Assembly (NCBI RefSeq): GCF_000407485.1
Contig: NZ_ASWD01000001.1
Coordinates: 744,001-808,000, forward strand
Origin: Enterococcus pallens ATCC BAA-351
GTDB taxonomy: Bacteria > Bacillota > Bacilli > Lactobacillales > Enterococcaceae
Reading direction: 5' to 3'
DNA: 64,000 nucleotides
Positions 9,358-19,500 of the stretch are shown here, piece after piece. Position 1 is the first letter of the stretch. Each line of letters starts with the position of its first letter. Under the pieces are notes generated by a model. That model was not told where the DNA came from. It saw nothing but the letters and a program-made list of their open reading frames with translations, and ran no database searches. Position numbers and translations under genes: made by a program.

Positions 9358-9508
9358 TTGCCTGAAGAAGGATTGTATCAGCGGAACAACTTTTGAAGTT
9401 TGTTACTTATCCAGGAACGTTGTAGTAACAAATTATAATGCTATTAAAAAGGTATCCACATCAAAACATTAGTTATTTTAAATATCTCTTTTAAGACTGT
9501 TCCTCACT

Positions 9509-9539
9509 AAAAAAAGAGATGCAGGAAGTCCTGCATCTC
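9509..9539 (-). terminator. Rho-independent terminator of the 44-residue gene
   Basis: GAGATGCAGGA (9516-9526) and its exact complement (9529-9539) form a strong hairpin. The A-run at 9509-9515 gives a U-run on the minus strand. Confidence 0.85.
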
Positions 9540-9560
9540 GATGATTGTATGGAAATTTTT

Positions 9561-9695
9561 TTATTCTTCTTCCTTTGAAATAAATGCTAACACTAGAAAT
9601 GAACAGCCCAAGACTAGATAAATACGATTACTGACTATTCCAATTGCAAAAAAAGCAATTGCTATACAAAACCAAGTAACATCAATCTCTTTCAT
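9561..9695 (-). CDS. Small membrane protein of 44 residues
   Basis: A short gene starting MKEIDVTWFCIAIAFFAIG and ending in SKEEE. It has two hydrophobic stretches (about residues 7-20 and 25-39) separated by NRIY. A clean AAGGAG ribosome binding site lies 8 bases before the ATG, and a strong terminator follows within 25 bases, so it looks like a genuine monocistronic gene. I do not recognise a family. Possible roles include a small membrane regulator or a stress peptide, but nothing in the sequence decides. Confidence 0.6.
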   Translation of the reverse strand: MKEIDVTWFCIAIAFFAIGIVSNRIYLVLGCSFLVLAFISKEEE

Positions 9696-10067
9696 TCACA
9701 CCAACTCCTTTTTACAGCCTACCAAACTTTTAGGCTAAAGAAAATAAATGATCAAATAAATTAATGAAAATAGCTTCACATTATTGTTTTAATAAAGAAG
9801 AATAGTGGTAATACGTAGCCAACTTGTTATTATGGTTATTGGTCTTTCGAATAAGCACCTCTCAACTTAATCGCTTAATGTTTTTAACCCCTTCATTGAA
9901 ATTAAGCTGCTTACATTAACCAGTTCTATTGTCTCGAAGGAAATCAAAGTATTTAAAAAACCGACCCAGCTTGATCGTATTAAAACAATCGAGCTGGGAG
10001 TCGGTTATAAACTGCTACTTAAAGTAAACGCTTATTATCTGCTGACATCACTCAAAAATCATTATTT
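9696..10067. other. Gene-free stretch with one terminator
   Basis: Apart from the terminator at 9955-10004 I see no coding or RNA signal here. It separates the 44-residue gene from the secreted repeat protein and would contain the promoter of the small gene. Confidence 0.5.
9955..10004 (-). terminator. Rho-independent terminator
   Basis: CCGAC plus AGCTTGA on the left (from 9961) pairs with TCGAGCT plus GTCGG on the right (to 10004). The A-run at 9955-9960 is a U-run on the minus strand. It ends the secreted protein gene at 10068. Confidence 0.75.
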
Positions 10068-11588
10068 TTAAGGTAATTTTTTGCTTAAGGCTGCTTCAAG
10101 AGCCGCTAAACAATCATCCACTTGTTGTTGTGATTTATTATTATCTTTGAGAATACCATCTGCATCTGCCATTGCTTTGTGATAAGCTAAATACTCGTCA
10201 TAAAGATTAAAGTCTGCAGTGCCTAATCCTTGAGACGAATCATATAACGTTTGCAACGCTGTCTTATCCGGTTTTATGACCAGATTATTTAACGCATTTT
10301 GCAGATTATCCAATGCTGGTTGTGTTGTTTCTTCTATTGGACGTTCACTATCAAGAATATCCTTCGCAACATTTAAACAATTATTCAGTTCATTCCAAGA
10401 AGCTGGAGTATAATCGTTTTGATCCTTTGTCATTCCTTCATCGTATAAAGCTTGCAGCTGATCTAACATAGCTTGTGATGCATCTGCCTTCGCTGAAGCA
10501 ATCATTCCTTGCAGCTTATTCAAAGCATCGTCCACTTCAGTTTGAGAGCTGTTTAAATCATTTATTCTAGTATATGCACCAGCATACGCATCATGGAATA
10601 ACAAATAAGTTGCATAATCAGCGTAATGCTGTGGTCCTATGCCTTTCGCACTTAAATATAGATCTTCCAGCGCTTGGAAGTTCGCTCGTCCGACTAATTC
10701 TTTGATCCTCTCATTCAAATCTTTTAGACGATCATTTACCTCTTTCTGAGTTGCATCTTCTCGTGCTGCAGTATCCTTTGCTGCATCTCTTGAGGCAATC
10801 AATTTGTCCCACGAGTTTGGTGTATAATCGTTAGCATTTAAACCATCCACTGTTTTTAAAGCACTTGTTAATTTGTCTTTATTTACTTTGACATAGTTAA
10901 AGACAATTTCCTTACTGGAAGTGATATTTTTAATTTCTTGTGTATTATTTCCTGTCAGCTCATAGCCAGGGAAATTCTCAGCTTTGGCTACATAATTAAA
11001 TCCTTCTTTTACTCTGGTGGTAGATTCTTTCAACACCTTTGTCCCGCTCTTGTGAACAACTTTGATATTAAAATAGTCATTGGATCCATGATGAGCATAG
11101 AATGCGATTTTTTCATCTCTCCAGCCCACTTGAATCAAATGCTTTTGCTCATTGAAGTTAATAGTAAAGTTATGAGCGCCCGCCTTAGCATTTGGGTTAT
11201 ACGCTCTATAAACAGGAATTCCAATTGGTTTCTCTTTGCTGCTAAGATCAACTGACTTAAACGCTTCTCCCTCTTTTCGCCAACCTACTCTTTCCAAATG
11301 ATTGTATTCATTTACATCCATCGTATAGTGGTGATCCCCAGCATTTGGATTATACAAGCGATAAACCGGTATTCCGTTTCCTGGTGTTTCCCACGCTATC
11401 CCTTCGTCGTGCCATCCAACATTTACTAAAAAGTCTTTTTCATTTGAGTCCTTCGTGTAGAAATGCTCACCGCTGTTAGGATTGTATACCCGAAATAGTG
11501 TCTGAGAAGCTGCCTGTGCCTCATTTGAATTAAAAAATAGTGCCAACCCGGAAAAAAAGAGAATACTTAGCAACAATTTTTTTCTCAT
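10068..11588 (-). CDS. Secreted protein with DUF5648-type repeats, MucBP-like and FIVAR-like modules
   Basis: A 506-residue exported protein with a signal peptide ending near AQAA (residue 27). Residues 28-170 hold three copies of a repeat of about 45 residues with the core (R/Y)xYNPNxGxHxYT and VGWxxEGxA, matching DUF5648, a module seen at the ends of many lactic-acid-bacterium wall enzymes and thought to bind carbohydrate. Residues about 172-235 look like a MucBP domain, and 236-506 hold four helical FIVAR-like repeats (YTPxSWxxL...). No LPxTG, WxL or lysine-type anchor is present, so release or non-covalent wall binding is likely. A cre site lies just upstream. Confidence 0.75.
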   Translation of the reverse strand: MRKKLLLSILFFSGLALFFNSNEAQAASQTLFRVYNPNSGEHFYTKDSNEKDFLVNVGWHDEGIAWETPGNGIPVYRLYNPNAGDHHYTMDVNEYNHLERVGWRKEGEAFKSVDLSSKEKPIGIPVYRAYNPNAKAGAHNFTINFNEQKHLIQVGWRDEKIAFYAHHGSNDYFNIKVVHKSGTKVLKESTTRVKEGFNYVAKAENFPGYELTGNNTQEIKNITSSKEIVFNYVKVNKDKLTSALKTVDGLNANDYTPNSWDKLIASRDAAKDTAAREDATQKEVNDRLKDLNERIKELVGRANFQALEDLYLSAKGIGPQHYADYATYLLFHDAYAGAYTRINDLNSSQTEVDDALNKLQGMIASAKADASQAMLDQLQALYDEGMTKDQNDYTPASWNELNNCLNVAKDILDSERPIEETTQPALDNLQNALNNLVIKPDKTALQTLYDSSQGLGTADFNLYDEYLAYHKAMADADGILKDNNKSQQQVDDCLAALEAALSKKLP

Positions 11589-11605
11589 AAAAAACCCCCC
11601 ATTTT

Positions 11606-11619
11606 TGTAAGCGTTTACA
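11606..11619 (-). promoter_or_regulatory. CcpA cre site
   Basis: TGTAAGCGTTTACA is an almost perfect palindromic catabolite-responsive element, 18 bases before the start codon of the secreted repeat protein. Carbon repression of that gene is expected. Confidence 0.8.
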
Positions 11620-11951
11620 ATTCAATCATATAAGCTATTACCAGCATTGTCAAGACATAATCAAACACTTTTTATGGTTTCCAAAAGTTTAATTGATAGT
11701 TAAAAAAATGGTTCTTGTACAATCCAGTTTAGTACAAGTGTATAAAATTTATTGCTTTATTTCCTTTGTCAGGTACTTCAGTGACTCAGCAAACATTCAT
11801 TTAATTTTCGCATGTCTAATTTTAGTTTGAATTTTTCTATTCAGGCGAAGTAACTCAAGCAAAGAAATTTTTCAAAAAATATATTTACAAAGATTTCTTT
11901 TATGTTACAATAAGATTACAAAAAATTACTGAGAAAACAAGGAGTAGACTA
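11620..11951. other. Intergenic region between divergent genes
   Basis: It contains a dyad CTTGTAC (11714-11720) and GTACAAG (11732-11738), which could be a regulator site, and the promoter of the lipoprotein gene. No gene was found. Confidence 0.4.
11884..11911 (+). promoter_or_regulatory. Promoter of the lipoprotein gene
   Basis: TTTACA (11884-11889) and TACAAT (11906-11911) are 16 bases apart, close to the sigma-A consensus, and the lipoprotein ATG is 41 bases downstream. Confidence 0.6.
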
Positions 11952-12548
11952 ATGAAAAAACTGGGAAAAGTAGGACTTATCATTGCATTGATTTTTGTAT
12001 TGGCTGGGTGCCAGCAAAAGCAGGACAAAGAAACCAAAAAAGCGGAGCCAAAGGTAACTCAAACAAAGAAAAAAGCCAAAAAAACTACCACTACGTCAAC
12101 TTCTGAAAAACAGCAAACCGGTGAGTCAACACTTGCACAACAAGCACCTGTCAAAGTTGAACCTGCCGCAAATCCAGAAGCAGGAGGCAACCAAGCAAAT
12201 AATTCGAATCAAACTGGAAACAATGCCAATCCTGCAAACACACCACAGGGACAGACATCCGAGCCTGCCCAACCAGCGCAGCCGGAGGAGATTAAGAATC
12301 CTGGTGTTTATTCTCGTGAAGAGTGCATTCATATTGCACGAATGACGATCAGCATGAGTGGCGTCGATGAAACTCAATTCACTGAGGATCAATTATATAA
12401 TTATTACGATCAATGCGCTCAATTGGGGGCAGACTACAGCTACCTATTAGGATTAGTTGCCCAAGATATCGGTGGCGATAAACAAGCCATGATTGAACAG
12501 TACCATCTCGTACATGGTCTAAATCCAGACGGTTCGACACCAGAATAG
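11952..12548 (+). CDS. Lipoprotein with low-complexity linker and conserved C-terminal domain
   Basis: A 198-residue lipoprotein. The signal peptide ends in a lipobox LAGC with the lipidated cysteine at residue 20. Residues 22-115 form a hydrophilic linker rich in K, Q, T, N and P. The C-terminal part (about 118-198) is compact: YSREECIHIARMTISMSG, then DQLYNYYDQCAQLGADYSYL. It resembles small enterococcal lipoproteins with no assigned function. It is the only plus-strand gene between 4.9 and 25.7 kb and is likely monocistronic. Confidence 0.7.
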   Translation: MKKLGKVGLIIALIFVLAGCQQKQDKETKKAEPKVTQTKKKAKKTTTTSTSEKQQTGESTLAQQAPVKVEPAANPEAGGNQANNSNQTGNNANPANTPQGQTSEPAQPAQPEEIKNPGVYSREECIHIARMTISMSGVDETQFTEDQLYNYYDQCAQLGADYSYLLGLVAQDIGGDKQAMIEQYHLVHGLNPDGSTPE

Positions 12549-12560
12549 ATCTCTTTGTAT

Positions 12561-12601
12561 AAAAAAGCTTCCTTACCCACACATTCGGGATAAGGAAGCT
12601 T
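12561..12601. terminator. Bidirectional terminator
   Basis: AAGCTTCCTTA (12565-12575) pairs with TAAGGAAGCTT (12591-12601). The A-run on the left gives a good U-run for the minus-strand dehydrogenase; it also lies just after the lipoprotein gene. Confidence 0.75.
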
Positions 12602-12607
12602 AATTCA

Positions 12608-14065
12608 TTATTTCGCTGTTCGAATCGTTACAAATTTTACTACTACGTATTCTTCAACACCGTAAGTTCCATTCTCACGACCGAAGCCTGAGTGTTTGAT
12701 TCCGCCGAACGGAGTGGCTGAATTAGAAATTTCTGTATCATTGACGCCTACCATACCATATTCCAATTTATTGCTGACATTATCGATGGTATGAATATTG
12801 GTAGCGAAGAAATAAGAAGCTAGTCCAAATTCGCTGTCATTGGCATCCTCAATTACCTGCTCTTCATCATCAAACTCGATTAAAGGAATCACTGGCCCAA
12901 AGGTTTCTTTATAAAAGATATCCATGTCTTTGGTTACGCCATCAAGAACGGTGGGTTCAAAGAAGAAGCCGTTCGCATATTCGCCTTCGTTCATTTCACT
13001 GCCGCCAACTAGAACCTTTGCCCCTTTGGCAGTCGCATCTTCCATCTGTTCTACAACCTTTTCGACGCCTTCTTGGTTAATCAATGGTCCAGTAGTTGGA
13101 TCATCCAAGCCATTGCCAACGGTCACTGCTTTCACTTTTTCGACAATCATTTCGGTTGCTTTGTCTTTGATGTCTTTGTGAAGAAAGATTCTGTTGGGCG
13201 AGGTACATACTTGCCCATTGTTGCCAAACTTGGTTTCAACTAACGTTTCAACCGCTAATTCTAAATCCGCATCCGGGAAAATAATAAATGGCGCATGTCC
13301 GCCTAATTCCATTGATACCTTTTTCAAGGTCGGTGCTGCCTGCTCATTTAAGGTTTTACCTACTTCAGTTGAGCCGGTAAAGGTGATTTTTTTCACCGTA
13401 TCTGATTCGGAAAGAATTTCACCAATCGTAGCTGCATCCCCCAGCAAAATGTTCACTACGCCTTCAGGAAAGCCTGCCTTATCAAAGAGCTCCATTAAGG
13501 CTAAAGCTGAAAGTGGTGTATCTTCTGCCGGTTTAAGTACAACCGTACAACCAGCTGCGATCGCTGGAGAAATTTTCCGTACAATCATATTGGAAGGAAA
13601 ATTCCATGGGGTGATTGCACCGACTACTCCAACTGGCTGCTTGCGTACTTGCCATTGGTTGGTTGCTGGCGAAGGAATGATCTCGCCCATTACTCGCTGA
13701 CCCTCCGCTGCATTCCAGCGCAAGTTCTCAACGTTGGTTTGAATTTCTCCTTTGGCTTGCGAAAGCGGTTTGCCTTGTTCCATCGTCATAATCGTTGCTA
13801 AACGTTCTGCATCCTCTTCCACTAAATCCGCCATTTTATTCATTAATTCAGCTCGTTCTGACGGTGCCATAGCTGACCATGTAGGTAATGCAGCAGCCGC
13901 TGCTTCAATTGCTGTATTCGTTTCTTTTTCTCCGCCTTGATGAACCTCAATTAATGTTTCACCAGTTGCCGGATTAATAACAGGCCGTTTGTCTTCTGAG
14001 CCTTCGATCCATTTGCCATTAATATAGAGACGAGTTTCGACTTGTGGTAAATCTTTTTTTGCCAT
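12608..14065 (-). CDS. gabD: Succinate-semialdehyde dehydrogenase family protein
   Basis: A 485-residue NAD(P)-dependent aldehyde dehydrogenase. The signatures PWNFPSNMIVRK (cofactor region), FTGSTEVGK, MELGGHAPF with the general-base glutamate, and FGNNGQVCTSPNR with the catalytic cysteine are intact. The closest class by motif is GabD/SSADH, which oxidises succinate semialdehyde to succinate, but other short aliphatic aldehydes are possible. An upstream frame could add 18 residues, but AAGGAGG lies 10 bases before the ATG at 14065, so that start is chosen. Monocistronic with its own terminator. Confidence 0.85.
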   Translation of the reverse strand: MAKKDLPQVETRLYINGKWIEGSEDKRPVINPATGETLIEVHQGGEKETNTAIEAAAAALPTWSAMAPSERAELMNKMADLVEEDAERLATIMTMEQGKPLSQAKGEIQTNVENLRWNAAEGQRVMGEIIPSPATNQWQVRKQPVGVVGAITPWNFPSNMIVRKISPAIAAGCTVVLKPAEDTPLSALALMELFDKAGFPEGVVNILLGDAATIGEILSESDTVKKITFTGSTEVGKTLNEQAAPTLKKVSMELGGHAPFIIFPDADLELAVETLVETKFGNNGQVCTSPNRIFLHKDIKDKATEMIVEKVKAVTVGNGLDDPTTGPLINQEGVEKVVEQMEDATAKGAKVLVGGSEMNEGEYANGFFFEPTVLDGVTKDMDIFYKETFGPVIPLIEFDDEEQVIEDANDSEFGLASYFFATNIHTIDNVSNKLEYGMVGVNDTEISNSATPFGGIKHSGFGRENGTYGVEEYVVVKFVTIRTAK

Positions 14066-14228
14066 ATGTCTAGTTTCCTCCTTATTATTTGGTGCTTGGT
14101 ACGTTAACCACCGTAACATGGAAAAAAAGAATGCACAAAAATAGTGCCTGTTATTGAATCAAAGCTTATTTTGTCTTAATAACTTCAAAAATAGCAGTTT
14201 TTTGCCTAATTCTAATTCACTGTCCACA

Positions 14229-14271
14229 TAAAAAACCAACCAAACGAATATGCTTTTCGTTTGATTGGTTT
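14229..14271. terminator. Terminator after the C39-like peptidase gene
   Basis: AACCAACCAAACGAA pairs with TTCGTTTGATTGGTT, with an A-run on the left that serves the minus-strand gene at 14287. Confidence 0.7.
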
Positions 14272-14286
14272 GATTTTACTTAGCTT

Positions 14287-15870
14287 TTAGTTGATACCGA
14301 TTGCTCTTCCATCCCATTCGCGATTGAAATCTGCCACTGAAACCCAGGCAACTGCTCCCCGATCATACGCCATATTTCCTCCGCCAGTTCCTGCACCGGC
14401 ATTGGCACTATAATACAACGGATCATGAATCAAGAATTTGTTGTCTTTATAACCGACGACAACCTTGCAGTGGTTTCTAGCGGTGTCGTTTGGCTTTTGA
14501 TAAGAAGAATAGCCATAATAAAGGACAGGATTACCACCCATGATTCGGTCCACAATTGCTTGTGTATTTGTTCCAGTAATGTTAGATACATTTTTATACC
14601 AGCGTTTAGCATAATTAGTCAGTGATCCTGGTGTGATAACCCAGCCAAATCCAGCACCTGTGTAAACATTGCCCTGCTGTCCGCCTTTATCACCAGGATA
14701 CATTGGCAGATTGTCTTGAACATATTTCAGATCAACATTGGCTCCTTTATAACGTAGAAGCATCGTCATTGCTGCACCAGCACAACCCCAAGGGGACATA
14801 ACTGGAACGTATTGACTCACATAAGGAACAGATAACACGCGTTCCACTGGTGCAATTGGCTGTGCACCACCTAGCGTATGCCAAGAAATCCCTTCATAAC
14901 GCCAGCCGGCACGAGTTAGAAAGTCTCGTTCGTTGGCATCCATTGTATAGTGGTGAGCGCCTGCGCCTCGAGTGTTTGGATTGTATACTCGATACATGGG
15001 CATCCCAGACCAAGGTGTGTACCAAGCAATTCCTTCGTAACGCCAGCCAACTGCTTTCAGATGATCGCGTTCGGCTCCGTTTAAAGTAAAGAAATGTTCG
15101 CCGGAATTCGGATTATAAATCCGGAATAATTCTCTTCCCGTTCCAAGAACACGCATACTGATGCCTTCGTAACGCCAGCCTAATCTTACTAAGAAGTCCT
15201 TTTCATTGCCATTCATGGTATGCAGATGTTCACCAGAGTTCGGATTGTACACTCGGTAAATTGGAATCGTTGCTTCTGCTTTAGGAGTCGCCTTTGGTGC
15301 TGCCGCAGCTTTAGGAGCGGCTTTTACCGCAGGTGTCTCTGCCGGTTTCGTACTATTGGGTGTTGCTTGGACAGTTGTTTTATCCGTACTGTTCTGACTT
15401 TCAGTCGGTTTAGTCGTTGTTTCTTTATTAGTTTCCTCAGCCGGTGCTTCTACTTTTTCTTCCGAAGTATCTGGAACTGTTTCCGTCGATCCATCAGTCG
15501 ATTGATCGACCGTTTCTTCCGGCTTTTCTTCAGGCTGAGTAGCCTCTTGCTCATTTTTTGGTGTTTCTTCAGTTGTTTCATCGGTAGCTGGTGTTTCTAT
15601 TGATGGTTGATCAACTGCAGGTGTCTCTGGCAGGACTGCTTCCTTGGAGTCCTCTGTAACTGTTTCACCAGCGTCCTCCTGCGAGTCAATTCCCTCTACT
15701 GTCTCAGCAGGCGGTGTTTCTACGATTGTTTCCACTACTGCTGTTTCTGCCGCGTGGACTGTTTGTTCCTGAACTGCTAAACCACCAACCCCTAGCAGCC
15801 CCAGAAATACAATCGGTGCGACTAACCAAGTTTTCCCCTTTTTGTACATCTTGAACCGTTTCTTTTCCAT
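14287..15870 (-). CDS. Secreted C39-like cysteine peptidase with DUF5648 repeats
   Basis: A 527-residue exported protein. The N terminus has a KxYKxGKxW-type signal (FKMYKKGKTW) and cleavage near VHAAE. Residues 43-205 are a T/E/P-rich linker suited to crossing the wall. Residues about 208-345 contain three DUF5648-type repeats (YRVYNPNSGEH, GWRYEGIxW), like those in the protein at 10068. The C-terminal 175 residues form a papain-like C39-family domain with cysteine in SPWGCAGAAMTML, histidine in RNHCKVVVGY and aspartate in LIHDPLYY. It probably cleaves a peptide at the wall while the repeats hold it there. No LPxTG anchor is present. AAGGAGGGC precedes the ATG. Confidence 0.8.
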   Translation of the reverse strand: MEKKRFKMYKKGKTWLVAPIVFLGLLGVGGLAVQEQTVHAAETAVVETIVETPPAETVEGIDSQEDAGETVTEDSKEAVLPETPAVDQPSIETPATDETTEETPKNEQEATQPEEKPEETVDQSTDGSTETVPDTSEEKVEAPAEETNKETTTKPTESQNSTDKTTVQATPNSTKPAETPAVKAAPKAAAAPKATPKAEATIPIYRVYNPNSGEHLHTMNGNEKDFLVRLGWRYEGISMRVLGTGRELFRIYNPNSGEHFFTLNGAERDHLKAVGWRYEGIAWYTPWSGMPMYRVYNPNTRGAGAHHYTMDANERDFLTRAGWRYEGISWHTLGGAQPIAPVERVLSVPYVSQYVPVMSPWGCAGAAMTMLLRYKGANVDLKYVQDNLPMYPGDKGGQQGNVYTGAGFGWVITPGSLTNYAKRWYKNVSNITGTNTQAIVDRIMGGNPVLYYGYSSYQKPNDTARNHCKVVVGYKDNKFLIHDPLYYSANAGAGTGGGNMAYDRGAVAWVSVADFNREWDGRAIGIN

Positions 15871-16018
15871 AATGCCCTCCTTATTTTAATAAAAATAAAT
15901 ACCATAGACCCATTATACAATATAATTTCGGTTTTTATTTATAAAAAAAGAGATAATCAATAGATACCCTTACAAACAACCTCTATTTCAAGTAAAGCAA
16001 CTATTGACATTTCACCAA

Positions 16019-16255
16019 TTATCTTAGCTTTTCAATATTTCTCGTAAATCCTACATAAGTAACCAAGAAATAGGCAAAGTAAATGACTAAAAAAACCAGC
16101 AGGGCCAGACCATAAAATCTAACGGGCGTTCCCTGAACACCTGTATAATATACAAAGCGTTCCCCTGCGAACATTCCAATGAAGCTATTTAAATCAGCAA
16201 CGGGCACAAGTAGTAAATACTCAACTGCTTCAACACAACTTTTGTTTAATCCTAA
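16019..16255 (-). pseudogene. C-terminal fragment of a membrane protein
   Basis: The open frame runs from just after a TAG at about 16256 to 16019 and encodes a segment with a hydrophobic helix (FYGLALLVFLVIYFAYFLV) and a short basic tail. The only in-frame start is a GTG at 16207 with no ribosome binding site, and the coding character continues upstream of it (EAVEYLLLVPVADLN). It therefore looks like the end of a larger membrane protein whose front is gone. The family is not recognised. Confidence 0.45.
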
Positions 16256-16521
16256 CTAGCGCAACATGTCGTGAAGCTTTTTATCTTTGGTAAATTCTCT
16301 TAAAAAAGGATTATGTGATCTGTTTCTTCTATTATATAAGCTTTCTCCAGATGCCCTTATTCGGAGCAAATATAAAAGGGCCTGTTCAACCAGCTCGTTC
16401 TTAAATGAATTTCCGAATTACGTCCCATTTCATTTGATTGTGAGCTGTTAATCGCTTCTTCATAATTAACAACTTCACTTCATCCCTCAAATAAATTCTT
16501 AATAATTCCTCCATTGCCAGC
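16256..16521. other. Region without a supported gene
   Basis: A 37-codon minus-strand frame (16401-16514) has no ribosome binding site. Together with the membrane-protein fragment at 16019 this region looks like remnants of one or two lost genes. Confidence 0.35.
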
Positions 16522-16557
16522 CCAAAAAACCACCCAGCAAATTTACTGAGTGGTTTC
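16522..16557 (-). terminator. Terminator of the adhesin gene
   Basis: AAACCACCCAG pairs with CTGAGTGGTTT across a short loop, with an A-run on the left that forms the U-run on the minus strand. It lies 5 bases after the adhesin stop codon. Confidence 0.8.
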
Positions 16558-16561
16558 AAGA

Positions 16562-19500
16562 TTAGTGACGCTGTTTTCTTACATAAACTACGCCAACGAT
16601 AACAATTAACAGTACACCGACAATAAGTAGTATCGGTGTATTCTTGCTCCCTGTTTTAGGAAGGTAGGTGCGGTTCAAGCGTTGAGTGCTTTGGGTAATT
16701 TGCTTGCCGCCTGACGTGGTTGGAAGGGTTGTTGTTGCTTCTTCCTTAGTATTTTTCTTTGTTAACGTCAGTGATTCTTTTTTGTCTTTCACTTCGAAGG
16801 CTATGGGCGTATTGTCTAATACGTAGCCTGCTGGAGCTTGTGTTTCCACTAGCTGATATTTTCCAGGTGCTAAGTCTTCCAGCGTAAAGGTTCCAGCTTC
16901 GTTAGTCGTCAAATCCTTTTGCAGTGTTTTTCCTTTATCATCCTGCAGCTCAAAGCCGGCTTTGGCTAAGCGTTCGGAGGTTTGGCTATCTATCTTGTTC
17001 AAAACAACCGTATTAGGCAACAGCTTGTTGGTTTTCTTAACTTGAACTGCAGCGTCTCCTTTAATCGTAAAGGTCACTGGCTTAGCGTCTAGTTTGTAGC
17101 CATCTGGTGCTTTAGTTTCGATTAACTGATAGTCTCCATCTGATAAGCCTTTGACGGCTAGACGTCCGTTGTCATCGGTTGTCATTTTGTCAGCAATGGT
17201 TTTTCCCCTCGCTGACTTCAAAGTAAACTCGGCTCCCGGTAAAGCTGCTCCCGTCGCTTCGTCTACTTTCTCCAAAAGAACACTGCCAGTTATCCGTTTA
17301 TTCGTCTTCACCAGTTCAACTAGTTTTGCTTCGGTGTCCACGGTAAATTTGACTGGTGTCTGGTCGGCTTCATAGCCAGTTGGTGCTTGGGTTTCGACTA
17401 GCTGATAATCCCCAGCCGTAAGATTTTCAAGCGCTAATTTCCCTGATTGATCGGTGACTAAATCCGACTTCAGCAGTTTGCCTTGCCCATCCTGTAGTTC
17501 AAAAACCGCCCCTGATAGAGCTTCACCAGTTTTGGCGTCCGTTTTAGTTAACAGAACCGATCCAAGTTTAGCTGGTTCCAGCTTATTGATCTTCTGAACT
17601 TCAGCAGCTTTTGATTGAGCTTTAGTAATCGTAAACTCAACCGGCGTTGCATCAAGTTCATATCCCGTTGGTGCTTGGGTTTCCACTAATTGGTAGTCTC
17701 CCGGCGCCAAATCCTTAATGGTTAATTTGCCGTTCCCGTCGGTAGCCAGATTCGCTTGCAGCGCAGTCCCGTCACTGGATTCCAGCTGGAAGATTGCACC
17801 CTTCAGCGTTTGATCCTGTTGCTCGTTCGTCTTGGTTAGAACAACGGCTCCCGTAGATAGCGTATTCGTTTTCTTCAAATTAACTACTTGACCTTGTCGT
17901 TCAGTAATCGTAAATTCAACCGGCATTGCATCCAGCTGATATCCTTCTGGTGCTTGGGTTTCCACCAGCTGATAATCACCCTTGGCTAAATCACTGATTA
18001 CAAAGCGACCGTCAATATCCGTTGTGTATTCATTGTCGTCGACTGCTGTGCCATCGGCGGTCTGCAGCTGGAACACAGCGTTTTTCAGTGGTTCATTGGT
18101 TAATTTATCGGTTTTAACTAACTCAACACTATTCGGAATCGTTTTAGCATTCGTTACCTTAATAGCTTCCATATTCTCCGTTAAGTTAATCAATTTGCCA
18201 GTTGCGTACTCGGCATTAATTTCATACCCGTTTGGTGCTTTGCTTTCCTTCAGCAGATAATCTCCTAACGGCAACCCAGTGAAAGTAACTTCTCCATCCA
18301 CATTGCTGTCGGCCTTTAAGCCAGTTTCGCTGCCATCGGCGGTCAAAATTTCAAAGGTAGCACCTTCTAATACCTTGGATTCATCCTCCTGATTTACCTT
18401 TATAACTGTTAAATCAGCGGTTTTTACTACCCCAGAGCCGCTGCCGCTGGTGAAGCTTAGATTTACACTAGTGTTGGCCTGACGATAATAAATATTCAGT
18501 CCACCATAGCTTGCGGAGTCAATCTGAGATTGATTTTTTACCAAGCCTGGGAATTCGCTAATCGTTTTGTAAGTAACTTTGATATTATTTTCAGCTTTGT
18601 AATCAGAGAACGTCAGCTTAAAGGAATTTCCTTCAAAGGTTAAACGGTAATGATCGGTACTAATTTTTTCACCTGTTGAAGCATCTGTTACGACAAAAGA
18701 AGTCGGATCATAGGCTGCATTGGTGGTTCCTGGCGTTAATGTATCGGAAATCACTGGATTTTCTACTGGCATATAAGAAGAAATATTTCTCGTCTGCAGT
18801 GTCCAGTTAGCGACATTCTCCTTGGCTGGGTCTTTAGCTGCTGATTTTTGTAAAGCATAGTCGTAATTGCTGGCATAGACAGTGTACTGATAAACCGCTG
18901 GTGTTTGCGAATCATACGTCACTTCGGCTTTATTATCTAAACGCTGATAAATGTACCAATCCCGTTTTATTCGAGTTTTGTATTTTACGTACACCCGTTT
19001 TTCGCCAAGCTTGGCGAACTCTAAGTTGACTTGATTGTTCTCGGTGTCAATTTTGGTTGGGTAAGCATCATCGCCCTCTGGTACTAAGTTGTAGTCATAC
19101 CGCAAATAGTTTTGAATGTTGGTTAGCATGGCTTCACTGGTCACTTCCTCAAAACGCAAGGAGCCTGGTACCAGCTCTGTGCCAGCTGGCAAAGTATCTG
19201 CCATCTTGGTCATGTTAAACTTGGTTCCCTTCGAGTTCAACAATACTAGCCAGTCCTGATACAAATATTGATCATCTGTAGTAGAAGACCGACCTATTTT
19301 AGCCCCTCCAGTATAATATGGATCGGTGAAGACTCCTTTAGCTTGATATTCAATCACACCTGGAGTGTCTCCATAATTTAACGTGGCTTTATTTTTAATT
19401 TCCGTACGCTGGTCGGAGGTTTCCAATTTAGTCTTAATCGTAATAACTAACGTATCCTCTAGTTGCTGATAGTCTCCCATGAAATCAATCCGAATTCCGC

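Noticed and set aside
10023-10036. cre-like sequence AGTAAACGCTTATT
   Set aside because: Two mismatches to consensus and located downstream of the only nearby gene, so a regulatory role is unlikely.
13194-13700. 168-codon plus-strand frame
   Set aside because: Antisense shadow of the aldehyde dehydrogenase, which has all its catalytic motifs on the other strand.
15220-15603. 127-codon Cys/Phe/Arg-rich frame
   Set aside because: Antisense of the low-complexity T/E/P-rich linker of the C39-like protein; composition is an artefact.
16401-16514. 37-codon minus-strand frame
   Set aside because: No ribosome binding site and it starts right after the adhesin terminator; kept only as a possible gene remnant.
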